From the NCBI RefSeq assembly GCF_900115245.1, contig NZ_FOVT01000003.1, forward strand, positions 124,001-188,000: a stretch of DNA of 64,000 nucleotides, written 5' to 3'. The DNA comes from Mesorhizobium sp. NFR06. GTDB taxonomy: Bacteria; Pseudomonadota; Alphaproteobacteria; Rhizobiales; Rhizobiaceae. A model generated the notes under the pieces. It had not been told where the DNA came from, did not search any database, and saw only the letters and a list, made by a program, of their open reading frames with translations. Position numbers and translations under genes: made by a program. This document shows positions 8,143-16,548 of this stretch, one piece after another (positions within the stretch are counted from its first letter, which is position 1; the number at the start of each line of letters is the position of its first letter).

Positions 8143-8243
8143 GCGCAATTCCAGGAAAAGCGCCACGGTTTCCGTCAAGAATTGCGTCAAAACAAAGAGT
8201 TAGAGGGTTTCGCCGTTGCCGTGCAACGGTGAAATGCTCTGAG
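8143..8243 (+). repeat. RIME-like dispersed repeat, copy A
   Basis: This copy has two parts: an arm GCAATTCC...GGAAAAG...GGTTTCC...GAATTGC, then a second hairpin (GGGTTTCGCCGTTG...CAACGGTGAAATGCTC) after the spacer GTCAAAACAAAGAGTTAGAG. It fills the gap between convergent marR and asmA genes. It shares this layout with copies at 12270, 14958, 18593 and 24024. Confidence 0.85.
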
Positions 8244-8252
8244 CGGTGAAGC

Positions 8253-11200
8253 TCAACCGCCGTCGAGCGATTTCAAGAGATTGTCGATCGTGAACGGATT
8301 GGCCTTCGGCTTCGCCGGCACTGAAGTCGAACCGTCGTTGACGCCGGGCAGCGTCCGGTCGACCTTTGGCGTCTGCCCGACCGCCTTGCGCTGTGCTTCC
8401 AGCTTTGCCTGCTCCGCCTTCCTCCGATCGGCCTCGGCCTGCGCCTTGGCCGCCTCGTCCGCGGCCCGCTGCTCGGCCTCGGCCTTTGCCTCTGCATCAG
8501 CTTTGGCCTTGGCGTCCGCCTCGGCCTGCGCTTCGGCACCGAAGTCCGCCTTCGCCCTCGCCTCTTCGTCGGCCTTGGCTTTCGCGTCGGCCTCGGCCTT
8601 TGCCTGCGCTTCCGCCTCGGCTTTCGCCCTGGCTTCCGCCTCCGCCTTCTGCCGCGCCACTTCCTCTTGCCGGCGCAACTCTTCGGCCGCCTTGTCGCGT
8701 TCCACCTGCAATGACGCGTAGTAGCGAGCTTCGCGCCGCAGCCGCTGCTTCTCCAACAGTGCAGCCTGCATCGCCTCGACCCGCTGCTGTTCTTTTTCCA
8801 GCGCGCGCTGCGTCAGGAACTGCGCCAGCGGACCGCTGTCGAACTGGGGCGCGGTCGCCCCGAGCGGGCCGGTCAGGTTGAAATTGACGGCCGGCTCGGA
8901 GCCGACCAGCGCCTCATCGCCGGGACGGTAGGTCAGCGCCCCCTTTGCCGTGACGGTGCTTGTGTTGAGATCGGCTGTCACGTCGGCTGACAACGTCGCC
9001 CCTGGATTGTCGAGGTTGATCGGCGGCACCCGCACGGTGCCGTTCGCCACGGTGAAGGCCACGTCCATATCGCCGGCGGCGAAGCTGCCCTCCCCGGCGA
9101 TCTGCGGCGCGAAGTCCGCCGTCCTGGCGGCATCGATATCGCGCCCGATCGCATCGGCCTTGGCGAGGATGGCGGCAAAGCCGTCCGGATTGATGCCGTC
9201 CACTTTCAATCCCTTCAGCGCCGCGGTGCCCGATCCGGACAGGGCGGCAATCATGGCATCGACCGATTTGCCGCTGGTCGACAGCGCCGCCGAAAGATCG
9301 CCGCTGCCGCCGATACCGGTGCCCGGCAAGACGGTGGAGAGATCGCTGCCGGCGAGCCTCATCTGGCCGGAGAACAGGCCGGTGCCTTCGGTGTTCTTGA
9401 GGTCGAACAGGCCGGTCAAATCGCCGCCATAAAGCTTCGCCTTGAGGTCGGAGACATGGATGCCTTCGCGGTCGAGCTTCAGCGAGAAGGTCGCGTCATG
9501 TGCCGTGGCGAGTGGCCCGAGGGCGAGCGCCGACGTGTTGAGGTCGAGGTCGGCGTTGAACGGCAGGGTCGACTTCTGGCTGAACGGCGTCGTCGGCCAT
9601 CCACCCTTGGCGGCAGCGAAGGACTGGTCGCCGAACAGCGAGACCGCCAGCGGATCAAGGTCGAGTTCGTCGAGCGCCAGCGCCCCGGCGAGGTGCGGCA
9701 GGCCATCCTTGCCGTCGATGTTGATGTCGCCGGACACCGCTGCCTTGTTGATGGAGCCGTTCAGGCCGCTCAAGACCAGAAGCCCGTTGCCGAAATCGGC
9801 ATCGGCCGCCAACGACATCGAGGTCCCGGTCCCCATGCCTGGCAGACCGACGCCCGTCGTCATCAGCCAGGGCTCGATATCGGCGGCGTCGAGATCGACC
9901 TTTCCTTTGGCGGTGGCGCCTTGCGCCGTCTCGGCGACGGTTCCGTCGAAGCTCGCCTTGAAGTCGTCGGCCGTCAGGTTGAAGCTGGTCGCGAGGCCAC
10001 CGGCAACCGAGCCTTTCGCCGAAATGTCGGTGCTGGCGTGGCCGAGCATGCCGAGCGGCAGCGCCGGCAGGCCGTAAAGCGCAAGCAGCGTGGTGGCGTT
10101 GTCGTTGCGGGCATTGAACGTGACCGATACCGGAGCCTCGAGCAGCTTGTCAGTTGCTCCTTTGCCGGAAAGCGAAGCCGAGAAGGCCGAGCCGCCGGCC
10201 TTGCCCTGGGCTGAGAGCGCGAGACCGGTGGTGCCGTCGCCATTGTCGGCGGCGCTGGTCAAGAGATCGATGCGCGCATCCTGGAACAGTTCGGGATAAG
10301 CCGCCGCGCGGCTGGCCAATCCCTTCAGCATGGCATTGTTGGGGTAATGCTGAGCCGCGACATCGATCAGCGGCTTAAGGTCCACCGCCACCACGGAAGC
10401 GTTGAGCTTGCCGGTCGGGCTCTGCGGAAAATCCTTGATCCGGCCCGTCGCGCTGATCGATGCGCCGGCAAGCCCGCCGATCGACAGCCGATCGATCTCG
10501 AGCAGGCCTTCGCGCAACCGCAACGCCGTGTCGACAGTGTCGGCGCTGAGCCCGCCGGCGCTGACCGGACCTGCCTTGATCTGGAAATCGAGATCGCGAT
10601 CGGAAAAGCGGTTGGCGCCCTTGTCGCTGACGAAGATCGAGGCGAAAGCGGCTAGCCCATCAAGGTCCATCTCGCCGCCCGTCAGCCGCATAAGCACCGA
10701 TGGCCTTGCGCCGTCCGGCTGGCTGGACTCGATGCCGCCCGAAAATTTCGCCTTGCCGAGGATGAGCTCGAGATCGCTGAAGGACTGCCGGTTCTCGCTG
10801 AGATCGACCTTGGCCTTGAAACCCGCCGCGGGCAGCCGGCGGATAGCTTCATCGACATCCTTCGACAGCCAGGCGGCAAAGCCGGAAGGCTGACCGACGG
10901 CCAGCAACAGCGAGCCGGTGAAGCCGAAATGGTCCTCGACGTTCAGCATGCCGTCGGCTTCGAGCGTGGCGCGGCCCGGCAGCGTCGCGGCAAGCGACTT
11001 GACGGACCAGCCGCCTTCGACCGGTTCGGCCGACAGCCGCACGTCCCGCACAGTCGTATCGCCCGCCACCACCGCCGGCAGCCGCACCTCGAGCGCGCCC
11101 GGTATCGTCGGCTTGGGCATATGCCGCAGCGTCTGCTCCAATGCGGCGATGCGCTGGTCGAGCGTAAACCCGCCTCCCGCGGCCCCACCGACGGCCTCGT

Positions 11201-12197
11201 CGAATTGAACCTGCGCGCCGCTGGCCTCGACCGCGAAATGCGGGTTCAGGCCGAGGTCGACGGACGCCTTGCCGTCGGCGGTGTAGGGATTGTCGAGCGG
11301 CCCGGTCTCGAACCGGAACTCGTCGACATTGAGCTTCTGGTGGTCGAGCGCGAACTTGCCGTTCAGCCGAAAACCCGGATCTGGCTTGCCGGCGCTGGCC
11401 TTGGCCGGCTCGCCGTCATTGCCGCGCAGTTCGGCCGAATTCTTGTCGGCCCCATTTTTGTCAGAGCCCGAAACCTTGAACTGGCCGGAATAGACCGCGG
11501 CGCCCTTGACGATGCCGGCATTGCCGTCGCTCTCGATGATCAACGGATAGGCATCGGGATCGGCCTTCAGCCTGAGCCGCATCTGGCCGCCGGCTTCCAC
11601 CTTGCCGGTCGAGGCCGACACCTCCGTGCGCAGGCCATCGAAGCGCAGCGTGCCGTCCATCCGCCAGGGACCGGCGAGCGACTTGGCCGAAACGGTCGAG
11701 TTGATCTCCGAAACCAGATGGCTGCGTCCACCGGCTTCGTGGCGCAGTTCGATCTGCCCCTCGGTGATCGTCAGCTTCTCGATCGCGATCTGGCCGGGAT
11801 CGAATGGCGAGGATGGGCGGATTGCCCAGTCGACCGTGCCGTCGCCGGCAACGTCGATGGTCGCCTTCGGATGCACCAGCCGCATGTCGAAAATCAGCAC
11901 TTCGCCGCGCAGGAATGGTGCCAGTTCCGCGTCCATGGAGAAGGTCTCGACCGTCATTGCCGGCTGGCCGTCCGGCCCGCCCGCGACCTCGACGTTGGAG
12001 AAAGTCACCGATGGAAATGGCAAAAGCCGGGCTGTCGCATCGCCCTTCACTGTCACTTTGCGGCCAAGGATCGCACTCGCCTCGCGCTCGAAATCGCTCC
12101 GGTAGCCCGTCCAGTCGATGAAATACGGCACCACCAGCGCCGCGCACAGCACCAGCACGAACAGGCCACCGAAGATCACGAACAGGCGGGCGAGCAT
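8253..12197 (-). CDS. Large AsmA family protein with TolA-like tail
   Basis: This 1314-residue protein has one N-terminal membrane anchor (residues 5-25) followed by the AsmA signature (FIDWTGYRSDFEREASAILGR, then LPFPSVTFSNVEV). Long beta-rich repeats suit the AsmA/TamB/Vps13-like bridges thought to move phospholipids across the periplasm. Residues about 1130-1270 form an Ala/Lys/Glu-rich heptad-like coil (AKAEAEAQAKAEADAKAK), as in TolA. The C-terminal end is Pro-rich then NPFTIDNLLKSLDGG. It is much longer than E. coli AsmA (about 617 residues) but normal for Rhizobiales homologues. It stands alone between repeat-containing gaps. Confidence 0.9.
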   Translation of the reverse strand: MLARLFVIFGGLFVLVLCAALVVPYFIDWTGYRSDFEREASAILGRKVTVKGDATARLLPFPSVTFSNVEVAGGPDGQPAMTVETFSMDAELAPFLRGEVLIFDMRLVHPKATIDVAGDGTVDWAIRPSSPFDPGQIAIEKLTITEGQIELRHEAGGRSHLVSEINSTVSAKSLAGPWRMDGTLRFDGLRTEVSASTGKVEAGGQMRLRLKADPDAYPLIIESDGNAGIVKGAAVYSGQFKVSGSDKNGADKNSAELRGNDGEPAKASAGKPDPGFRLNGKFALDHQKLNVDEFRFETGPLDNPYTADGKASVDLGLNPHFAVEASGAQVQFDEAVGGAAGGGFTLDQRIAALEQTLRHMPKPTIPGALEVRLPAVVAGDTTVRDVRLSAEPVEGGWSVKSLAATLPGRATLEADGMLNVEDHFGFTGSLLLAVGQPSGFAAWLSKDVDEAIRRLPAAGFKAKVDLSENRQSFSDLELILGKAKFSGGIESSQPDGARPSVLMRLTGGEMDLDGLAAFASIFVSDKGANRFSDRDLDFQIKAGPVSAGGLSADTVDTALRLREGLLEIDRLSIGGLAGASISATGRIKDFPQSPTGKLNASVVAVDLKPLIDVAAQHYPNNAMLKGLASRAAAYPELFQDARIDLLTSAADNGDGTTGLALSAQGKAGGSAFSASLSGKGATDKLLEAPVSVTFNARNDNATTLLALYGLPALPLGMLGHASTDISAKGSVAGGLATSFNLTADDFKASFDGTVAETAQGATAKGKVDLDAADIEPWLMTTGVGLPGMGTGTSMSLAADADFGNGLLVLSGLNGSINKAAVSGDINIDGKDGLPHLAGALALDELDLDPLAVSLFGDQSFAAAKGGWPTTPFSQKSTLPFNADLDLNTSALALGPLATAHDATFSLKLDREGIHVSDLKAKLYGGDLTGLFDLKNTEGTGLFSGQMRLAGSDLSTVLPGTGIGGSGDLSAALSTSGKSVDAMIAALSGSGTAALKGLKVDGINPDGFAAILAKADAIGRDIDAARTADFAPQIAGEGSFAAGDMDVAFTVANGTVRVPPINLDNPGATLSADVTADLNTSTVTAKGALTYRPGDEALVGSEPAVNFNLTGPLGATAPQFDSGPLAQFLTQRALEKEQQRVEAMQAALLEKQRLRREARYYASLQVERDKAAEELRRQEEVARQKAEAEARAKAEAEAQAKAEADAKAKADEEARAKADFGAEAQAEADAKAKADAEAKAEAEQRAADEAAKAQAEADRRKAEQAKLEAQRKAVGQTPKVDRTLPGVNDGSTSVPAKPKANPFTIDNLLKSLDGG

Positions 12198-12269
12198 CTG
12201 TTTCCCGGGTTGAAGGTCAGCCGCACTCTACCCGCATCCGCGTGTCGATAAAGCGGCAATTCCATTAGA

Positions 12270-12362
12270 ACAATTCCCGCAATAGTGTGAAACGGTTTTC
12301 CGTCCGGAATTGCGTCAAAACAAAGAGATAGAGGGTTTCGCCTTTTCGGAAGCGATGAAGCC
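12270..12362 (+). repeat. RIME-like dispersed repeat, copy B
   Basis: The core reads AGTGTGAAACGGTTTTCC, then GTCCGGAATTGCGTC, AAAACAAAGAGATAGAG and a degenerate second arm (GGTTTCGCCTTTTCGGAAGC). It lies between the divergent asmA and DyP genes. The first arm is partly scrambled (two CAATTCC fragments at 12257 and 12270), so this is an eroded copy. Confidence 0.8.
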
Positions 12363-12382
12363 TATCGGCGGCCGTTGGTTCC

Positions 12383-12419
12383 GGCGATGTCGCCTGTTGC
12401 GCGACCGCTCGCGGTCGCG
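12383..12419. promoter_or_regulatory. Inverted repeats upstream of the DyP gene
   Basis: A 9-bp perfect inverted repeat, CGCGACCGC-tc-GCGGTCGCG (12400-12419), is preceded by GGCGA-tg-TCGCC (12383-12394). They lie about 80 bp before the peroxidase start and could be an operator or an mRNA hairpin. Apart from these and repeat copy B, I see nothing in the 302-bp gap 12198-12499. Confidence 0.35.
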
Positions 12420-12499
12420 ATATCTCTTGCCCGACCATTCCCGCCCCAGCGGTCATGTCCCTGGCCGCCCATCTGAACATCCAGCACGGAGCACTTTTG

Positions 12500-13468
12500 A
12501 TGTCAGGCAAGAACTGGGACAGAGTGCCCATTGACGCGCAGAGCGTCGACGCTCCGCTGTCGACTGCCGCGATTTTCCTTGTCGTGACGGTCGGCAGCGA
12601 CGAGGCCGCGCTATCGAAGGTCGCTTCGGTGCTCGGCGAACTCGACGACCTCGTCAAGAATGTCGGCTTCCGCGACCTGTCCGGCCGCCTCTCCTGCATC
12701 GCCGGGATCGGCGCCGAGCTCTGGAACCGCCTGTCCCCGAACCGGCGGCCGCGTGAGTTGAAACCCTTCGCACCGATCGAAGGCGCGGCGCATTCGGCGC
12801 CCTCGACGCCGGGCGATCTCCTCTTCCACATCCGCGCCGAACGGCCCGACATGTGCTTCGAGTTCGAGCGCATCCTGCTGGACAGCCTGGGCGGCGGCGT
12901 GACCGTCGTCGACGAAGTCTCGGGCTTTCGCTATTTCGACGCGCGCGACCTGCTCGGCTTCGTCGACGGCACCGCCAACCCGACCGGCCTCGACCTGCCT
13001 GCCTCCGCCCTGGTCGGCGACGAGGACGCCGATTTTTCCGGCGGCAGCTATGTCGTCGTGCAGAAATACCTGCACGACATGGCCGCCTGGGGAAAAACGC
13101 CGACGCATGTCCAGGAAGAGATCATCGGCCGCACCAAGATCGACAACATCGAGATCGATGACGACGACAAGCCGCGCAAGTCGCACAAGTCGCTGGCCAC
13201 GATCGAGGACGGTGCCGGCAACGAATACGACATCCTGCGCGACAACATGCCGTTCGGCCGTCCGGGCCAGAACGAGTTCGGCACCTATTTCATCGGCTAC
13301 ACCCGCTATCTCTGGGTGATCGAAAAGATGCTGCAGCGCATGTATGTCGGCGAGCCACCCGGCGCCTACGACCGGCTCCTCGATTTCTCGACGCCGCATA
13401 CCGGCACGACCTTTTTCGCGCCGACTCGGCCGATGCTGCAGAAGCTGGTTGAAGGCGTCGGCGAATAA
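12500..13468 (+). CDS. Dye-decolorizing (DyP-type) haem peroxidase
   Basis: This 322-residue haem peroxidase of the B-type DyP group uses hydrogen peroxide to oxidise dyes, phenolics or Mn(II). GFVDGTANP carries the GxxDG motif (D156). A histidine lies 73 residues later (H229, proximal haem ligand), followed by R247 and N249 in RDNMPFGR. These spacings equal those of Rhodococcus DypB (D153, H226, R244, N246). The ATG at 12500 has GGAG 8-10 nt upstream; 12455 is the alternative. There is no signal peptide and no encapsulin cargo tail at the C-terminus, so it is probably a free cytoplasmic enzyme. Confidence 0.94.
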   Translation: MSGKNWDRVPIDAQSVDAPLSTAAIFLVVTVGSDEAALSKVASVLGELDDLVKNVGFRDLSGRLSCIAGIGAELWNRLSPNRRPRELKPFAPIEGAAHSAPSTPGDLLFHIRAERPDMCFEFERILLDSLGGGVTVVDEVSGFRYFDARDLLGFVDGTANPTGLDLPASALVGDEDADFSGGSYVVVQKYLHDMAAWGKTPTHVQEEIIGRTKIDNIEIDDDDKPRKSHKSLATIEDGAGNEYDILRDNMPFGRPGQNEFGTYFIGYTRYLWVIEKMLQRMYVGEPPGAYDRLLDFSTPHTGTTFFAPTRPMLQKLVEGVGE

Positions 13469-13483
13469 CCTCCGGCCGGCGGA

Positions 13484-14899
13484 TTACCCCGCCGCCGGCA
13501 AGATCTTGCCCGGGTTCATGATGTTGAGCGGATCGAGCGCCTGCTTGATCGTGCGCATGACGTCGACACCATGCCCGAGCTCGTGGCGTAAAAAGCCGAC
13601 CTTGCCCTGCCCGATGCCGTGCTCTCCGGTGCAGGTTCCCTCCATGGCGATTGCGCGCATGTTGAGCCTCGCCACGAATTTCTCGGCGAGCGCGATCTCA
13701 TCCGGGTTGTCGACGTCCATCAGCACCAGCACATGGAAATTGCCGTCGCCGGCATGGCCGACGATGGGTGCCACCAGCCCCATCTCGGCAATGTCGGCCT
13801 CGGTCTCGGTGACGCATTCGGCGAGCCGCGAGATCGGCACGCAGACATCGGTGGACAAGCCCTTGGCGCCGGGGCGCAGCGTCAGCGACGACCAGTAGGC
13901 GTCGTGCCGCGCCTTCCAGAGCTTTGTCCGCTCTTCCGCGACGCTGGTCCACAGGAACGGGCCGCCGCCATTTTCGTCGGCGATCATGCCGAAGGTCTCG
14001 GCCTGTTCGGCGACGCTTGCGTCGCTGCCGTGGAATTCGACGAACAGGCATGGGCTTTCAGGATAATCGAGCTTCGAATAATTCTTCATCGCCCGCATCT
14101 GCAGCGCGTTGACCAGTTCGATGCGCGCCACTGGGATGCCCATCTGGATGGTCGCTATCACTGTGTTGCAGGCCGCCTCGAGGCTGGGGAACGGGCAGAC
14201 GCCGCCGGAGATCGCCTGCGGGATGCCCTGCAGTCTCAGCGTCAGCGCCGTGATGATGCCGAGTGTGCCTTCGGAGCCGACGAGAAGCCGCGTCAGGTCA
14301 TAGCCGGCCGAGCTTTTCTTCGCCCGCTTGCCCGTCGTCACCGCTTCGCCGTCGGCGATGACGGCGGTCAGCGACAGCACGTTTTCGCGCATGGTGCCGT
14401 AGCGCACGGCGTTGGTGCCGGAAGCCCTGGTTGCCGCCATGCCGCCCAATGAGGCATTGGCGCCGGGATCGATCGGAAAGAACAGGCCGGTGTCGCGCAA
14501 ATGGCGGTTGAGGTCCTCGCGCGTCACGCCGGGTTCGACCGTGCAGTCGAGGTCCTGCGGATTGACCGACAAGATGCGGTTCATGCGCGAGGTGTCGACG
14601 GAGATGCCGCCGCCCGGCGCATTGGTATGGCCCTCGAGCGAGGAGCCGACCCCGAAAGCGATCACCGGTACACGGTGGGCGGCGCAGGCGCGCACGATCT
14701 CCTGCACTTCCGCGGTCGTCTCGGCGAAGGCGACGCCATCCGGCGCCTGCGTCGGGATATAGGTGGTGGTGTGCGCGTGCTGGCTGCGGATAGCCTCGCC
14801 GGTCTGGAAACGTTCGCCGAAGCGCTGCTTGAGGATGCCGAGCACGGCGGCGATGCCCTCCTCGTTGCGTTCGACCGGGTTGAGGTCGCTCAATGCCAT
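13484..14899 (-). CDS. FAD-linked oxidase, D-lactate dehydrogenase/GlcD type
   Basis: This 471-residue flavoprotein probably oxidises a D-2-hydroxy acid, such as D-lactate or glycolate, to the keto acid with electrons passed to quinone or cytochrome. The FAD_binding_4 domain is N-terminal (VPVIAFGVGSSLEGHTNAPGG, DPGANASLGGMAATRASGTN, LLVGSEGTLGIITALTL). The FAD-oxidase C domain follows, with the metal-site motif VGHAGDGNFH and the family terminus GTCTGEHGIGQGK. The start at 14899 has GGAGGAATTC directly upstream. There are no glcE/glcF partners next to it, so a stand-alone Dld-type enzyme is more likely than glycolate oxidase. Confidence 0.92.
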   Translation of the reverse strand: MALSDLNPVERNEEGIAAVLGILKQRFGERFQTGEAIRSQHAHTTTYIPTQAPDGVAFAETTAEVQEIVRACAAHRVPVIAFGVGSSLEGHTNAPGGGISVDTSRMNRILSVNPQDLDCTVEPGVTREDLNRHLRDTGLFFPIDPGANASLGGMAATRASGTNAVRYGTMRENVLSLTAVIADGEAVTTGKRAKKSSAGYDLTRLLVGSEGTLGIITALTLRLQGIPQAISGGVCPFPSLEAACNTVIATIQMGIPVARIELVNALQMRAMKNYSKLDYPESPCLFVEFHGSDASVAEQAETFGMIADENGGGPFLWTSVAEERTKLWKARHDAYWSSLTLRPGAKGLSTDVCVPISRLAECVTETEADIAEMGLVAPIVGHAGDGNFHVLVLMDVDNPDEIALAEKFVARLNMRAIAMEGTCTGEHGIGQGKVGFLRHELGHGVDVMRTIKQALDPLNIMNPGKILPAAG

Positions 14900-14957
14900 G
14901 AATTCCTCCGCGAATGGACCAGCGGCCGCTCTTGTCATGCAGCTATGGATGATGCCT

Positions 14958-15043
14958 AAAGCAATTCAAGGAAAAGTGCGAAGGGTTAGGCTCGGCGACT
15001 TCGCCTCAGCCCTCCGTCTGGAATTGCGCCGGAACAAAGTGAA
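14958..15043 (+). repeat. RIME-like dispersed repeat, copy C (interrupted)
   Basis: The left arm AAAGCAATTCAAGGAAAAGTGCGAAGGGTT and the right arm CCGTCTGGAATTGCG are separated by an extra ~24-bp hairpin (AGGCTCGGCGACTTCGCCTCAGCC), so one palindrome is inserted inside another. The second hairpin is missing. It lies between divergent dld-type and thioesterase genes. Confidence 0.75.
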
Positions 15044-15087
15044 CCTCACCAGCCACCCCTGTCCAGCGACGATCAAGGAAAACCGAC

Positions 15088-15573
15088 ATGACGATCCCCG
15101 CCCCCTTCGTTTCCAACCTGATGGACATCGAGAAGGACTGGATCGACTACAACGGCCACCTCAACATGGCCTATTACAATGTGCTGTTCGACCGCTGTTC
15201 GGACGTGGCGTTCGAGATGATGGGCATGGGGCCGGACTACGCCAGGGACCGCCGCCTTACCATCTACACGGCGGAAGTCCATGTCTGCTACGTGCAGGAA
15301 CTGCACCTCGATCACAAGGTGAAGGTCTCGTTCCAGCTCATCGACCACGACGAAAAGCGCCTACGCGCCTATCAGGAAATCCGCCATGTCGACGGCTGGC
15401 TGGCCGCCACGTCCGAGCAGCTTGCGCTGCATGTCGACATGGCCGGACCGAGAGTCGCCCCCTTCCCCGCCGATGTGATGGCCAAGGTCGAAACCATGCG
15501 CGCCGCCCATGCCGCGCTGCCGATGCCGGAGCGCGCCGGCCGTTCGATCGGCATCAGGCGCAAGAGCGCTTGA
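15088..15573 (+). CDS. Hotdog-fold acyl-CoA thioesterase family protein
   Basis: The protein has 161 residues. IDYNGHLNMAYYNVLFDRCSD is the active-site helix region of the 4-hydroxybenzoyl-CoA thioesterase (hotdog) group; the Asp and His of D-Y-N-G-H are typical. The strand THEAEVHVCYVQEL-like segment (read here as TAEVHVCYVQELHLDH) matches as well. Similar proteins hydrolyse betainyl-CoA or other short acyl-CoAs, but the substrate cannot be told from sequence. It is probably a cytoplasmic tetramer. It is a single gene with an AAGGAAAA-type ribosome site upstream. Confidence 0.85.
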   Translation: MTIPAPFVSNLMDIEKDWIDYNGHLNMAYYNVLFDRCSDVAFEMMGMGPDYARDRRLTIYTAEVHVCYVQELHLDHKVKVSFQLIDHDEKRLRAYQEIRHVDGWLAATSEQLALHVDMAGPRVAPFPADVMAKVETMRAAHAALPMPERAGRSIGIRRKSA

Positions 15574-15589
15574 AGCACGCAGACGCCCA

Positions 15590-15614
15590 CGTTAACCTTA
15601 CCAAGGATTTAACG
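15590..15614. promoter_or_regulatory. TTAA-containing inverted repeat
   Basis: CGTTAACCTT...AAGGATTTAACG forms an imperfect dyad with TTAA in each arm. It lies after the thioesterase stop and about 105 bp before the 65-residue hypothetical gene. It could be a regulator site or a weak terminator. The TTAA spacing (13 bp) does not match the CtrA consensus TTAA-N7-TTAA. Confidence 0.3.
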
Positions 15615-15719
15615 TGAACAAGCCATTTGAGCCGGTTGAACGACTCAGTGGCGCGTTCGAAAACCGCCCTACCGGGTTTGCGCGCGGGCGGCTGGCGGAA
15701 TGCGGTGCGAGGACAGTGC

Positions 15720-15917
15720 ATGAAAACCGACATCAACGTCGAAGTGGAGCGGTTGGCGGCCGATCCACGCATCACCGACTATGATTTCTGGCGATCGCTG
15801 AAGAACGTCAACAACGAGATCTTCCACATCGCCAACAACAACGAACCGATTCCGTTCGACATGATCCGCTGGCGCGCGATTCTGAAGCAGGCGCGCATGA
15901 AGCGCGGCCGCGCTTGA
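15720..15917 (+). CDS. Small hypothetical protein
   Basis: I do not recognise this 65-residue protein (MKTDINVEVERLAADPRI, then DYDFWRSLKNVNNEIFHIANN). It is polar, probably helical, and ends in the basic run KRGRA, with no signal or membrane segment. The ATG at 15720 is chosen because the longer frame to 15627 adds a low-complexity, Arg-rich leader. The codon pattern and the clean amino-acid composition support it as real. It ends just before an inverted partial repeat (copy D). Confidence 0.6.
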   Translation: MKTDINVEVERLAADPRITDYDFWRSLKNVNNEIFHIANNNEPIPFDMIRWRAILKQARMKRGRA

Positions 15918-15924
15918 GCCGTTC

Positions 15925-15972
15925 GCAATTCCGGACGGAACACCGCGCGGCGCTTTCCTGGAATTGCTCTAA
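15925..15972 (-). repeat. RIME-like dispersed repeat, copy D (half, inverted)
   Basis: Read on the minus strand this is TAGAGCAATTCCAGGAAAG...GTTCCGTCCGGAATTGC, that is, only the first hairpin of the element. Its edge supplies the TAG stop codon of the Lrp-family gene (15969-15971), so insertion of the repeat probably set the present C-terminus. Confidence 0.75.
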
Positions 15973-16460
15973 TCGCTGCTCAATTGCTTCTGCCTGAATC
16001 CGCCGAGCGGCGAGCGCGGCTCGATCGGCGATGACTGGATGATCGCCGTGTTGGTCATCGCGTAGGGAATGATCCGGTCGATCACGCGCTCGAGCTCGCT
16101 CACCGAGCCGACATGGGCGAGCGCGATGAAGCAGTCCTCGCCGGTTACCCGGTCGCATTGCGCGATTTCCGGCAGCTCGCGGATGATTTCCGCCACCACC
16201 GAAAGCTGTCCCGGCACCGGCCTGATTCGCAGCCATGCCGACAGTTTTATGCCAAGCGCGGCCGGATTGATCCTGACCGTATAGGCCTCGATCACGCCGT
16301 TTTCCTGGAGCTTGCGGATGCGCTCCGCCACGCTCGGCGCCGACAGCCCCACGGCGCGCGCCAGTTCCGCCGTGCTGATGCGCGCGTCCTTTTCCAGGAG
16401 CCGCAGGATCTTGAGGTCCACGGCGTCCAGGTCGGTGTTTTCATTTCGAAGGCTTTTCAA
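15969..16460 (-). CDS. Lrp/AsnC family transcriptional regulator
   Basis: The protein has 163 residues: an N-terminal helix-turn-helix (DLKILRLLEKDARISTAELA, VGLSAPSVAERIRKLQENGVI) and a C-terminal RAM/AsnC effector domain (about residues 70-145, RVTGEDCFIALAHVGSVSELE). Such regulators respond to amino acids. It is divergent from an EamA exporter with an 88-bp spacer, a common pairing in which the Lrp protein switches on amino-acid export. The last residues and stop codon lie in a dispersed repeat. Confidence 0.93.
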   Translation of the reverse strand: MKSLRNENTDLDAVDLKILRLLEKDARISTAELARAVGLSAPSVAERIRKLQENGVIEAYTVRINPAALGIKLSAWLRIRPVPGQLSVVAEIIRELPEIAQCDRVTGEDCFIALAHVGSVSELERVIDRIIPYAMTNTAIIQSSPIEPRSPLGGFRQKQLSSD

Positions 16461-16548
16461 GTCAGATCTCTTCCATCAGAAGGAAAAATAGCCATCGTGC
16501 CGTCAATCATATATATAGTTCGCGGGTTTCGCCTGCGATAATGCTCTC

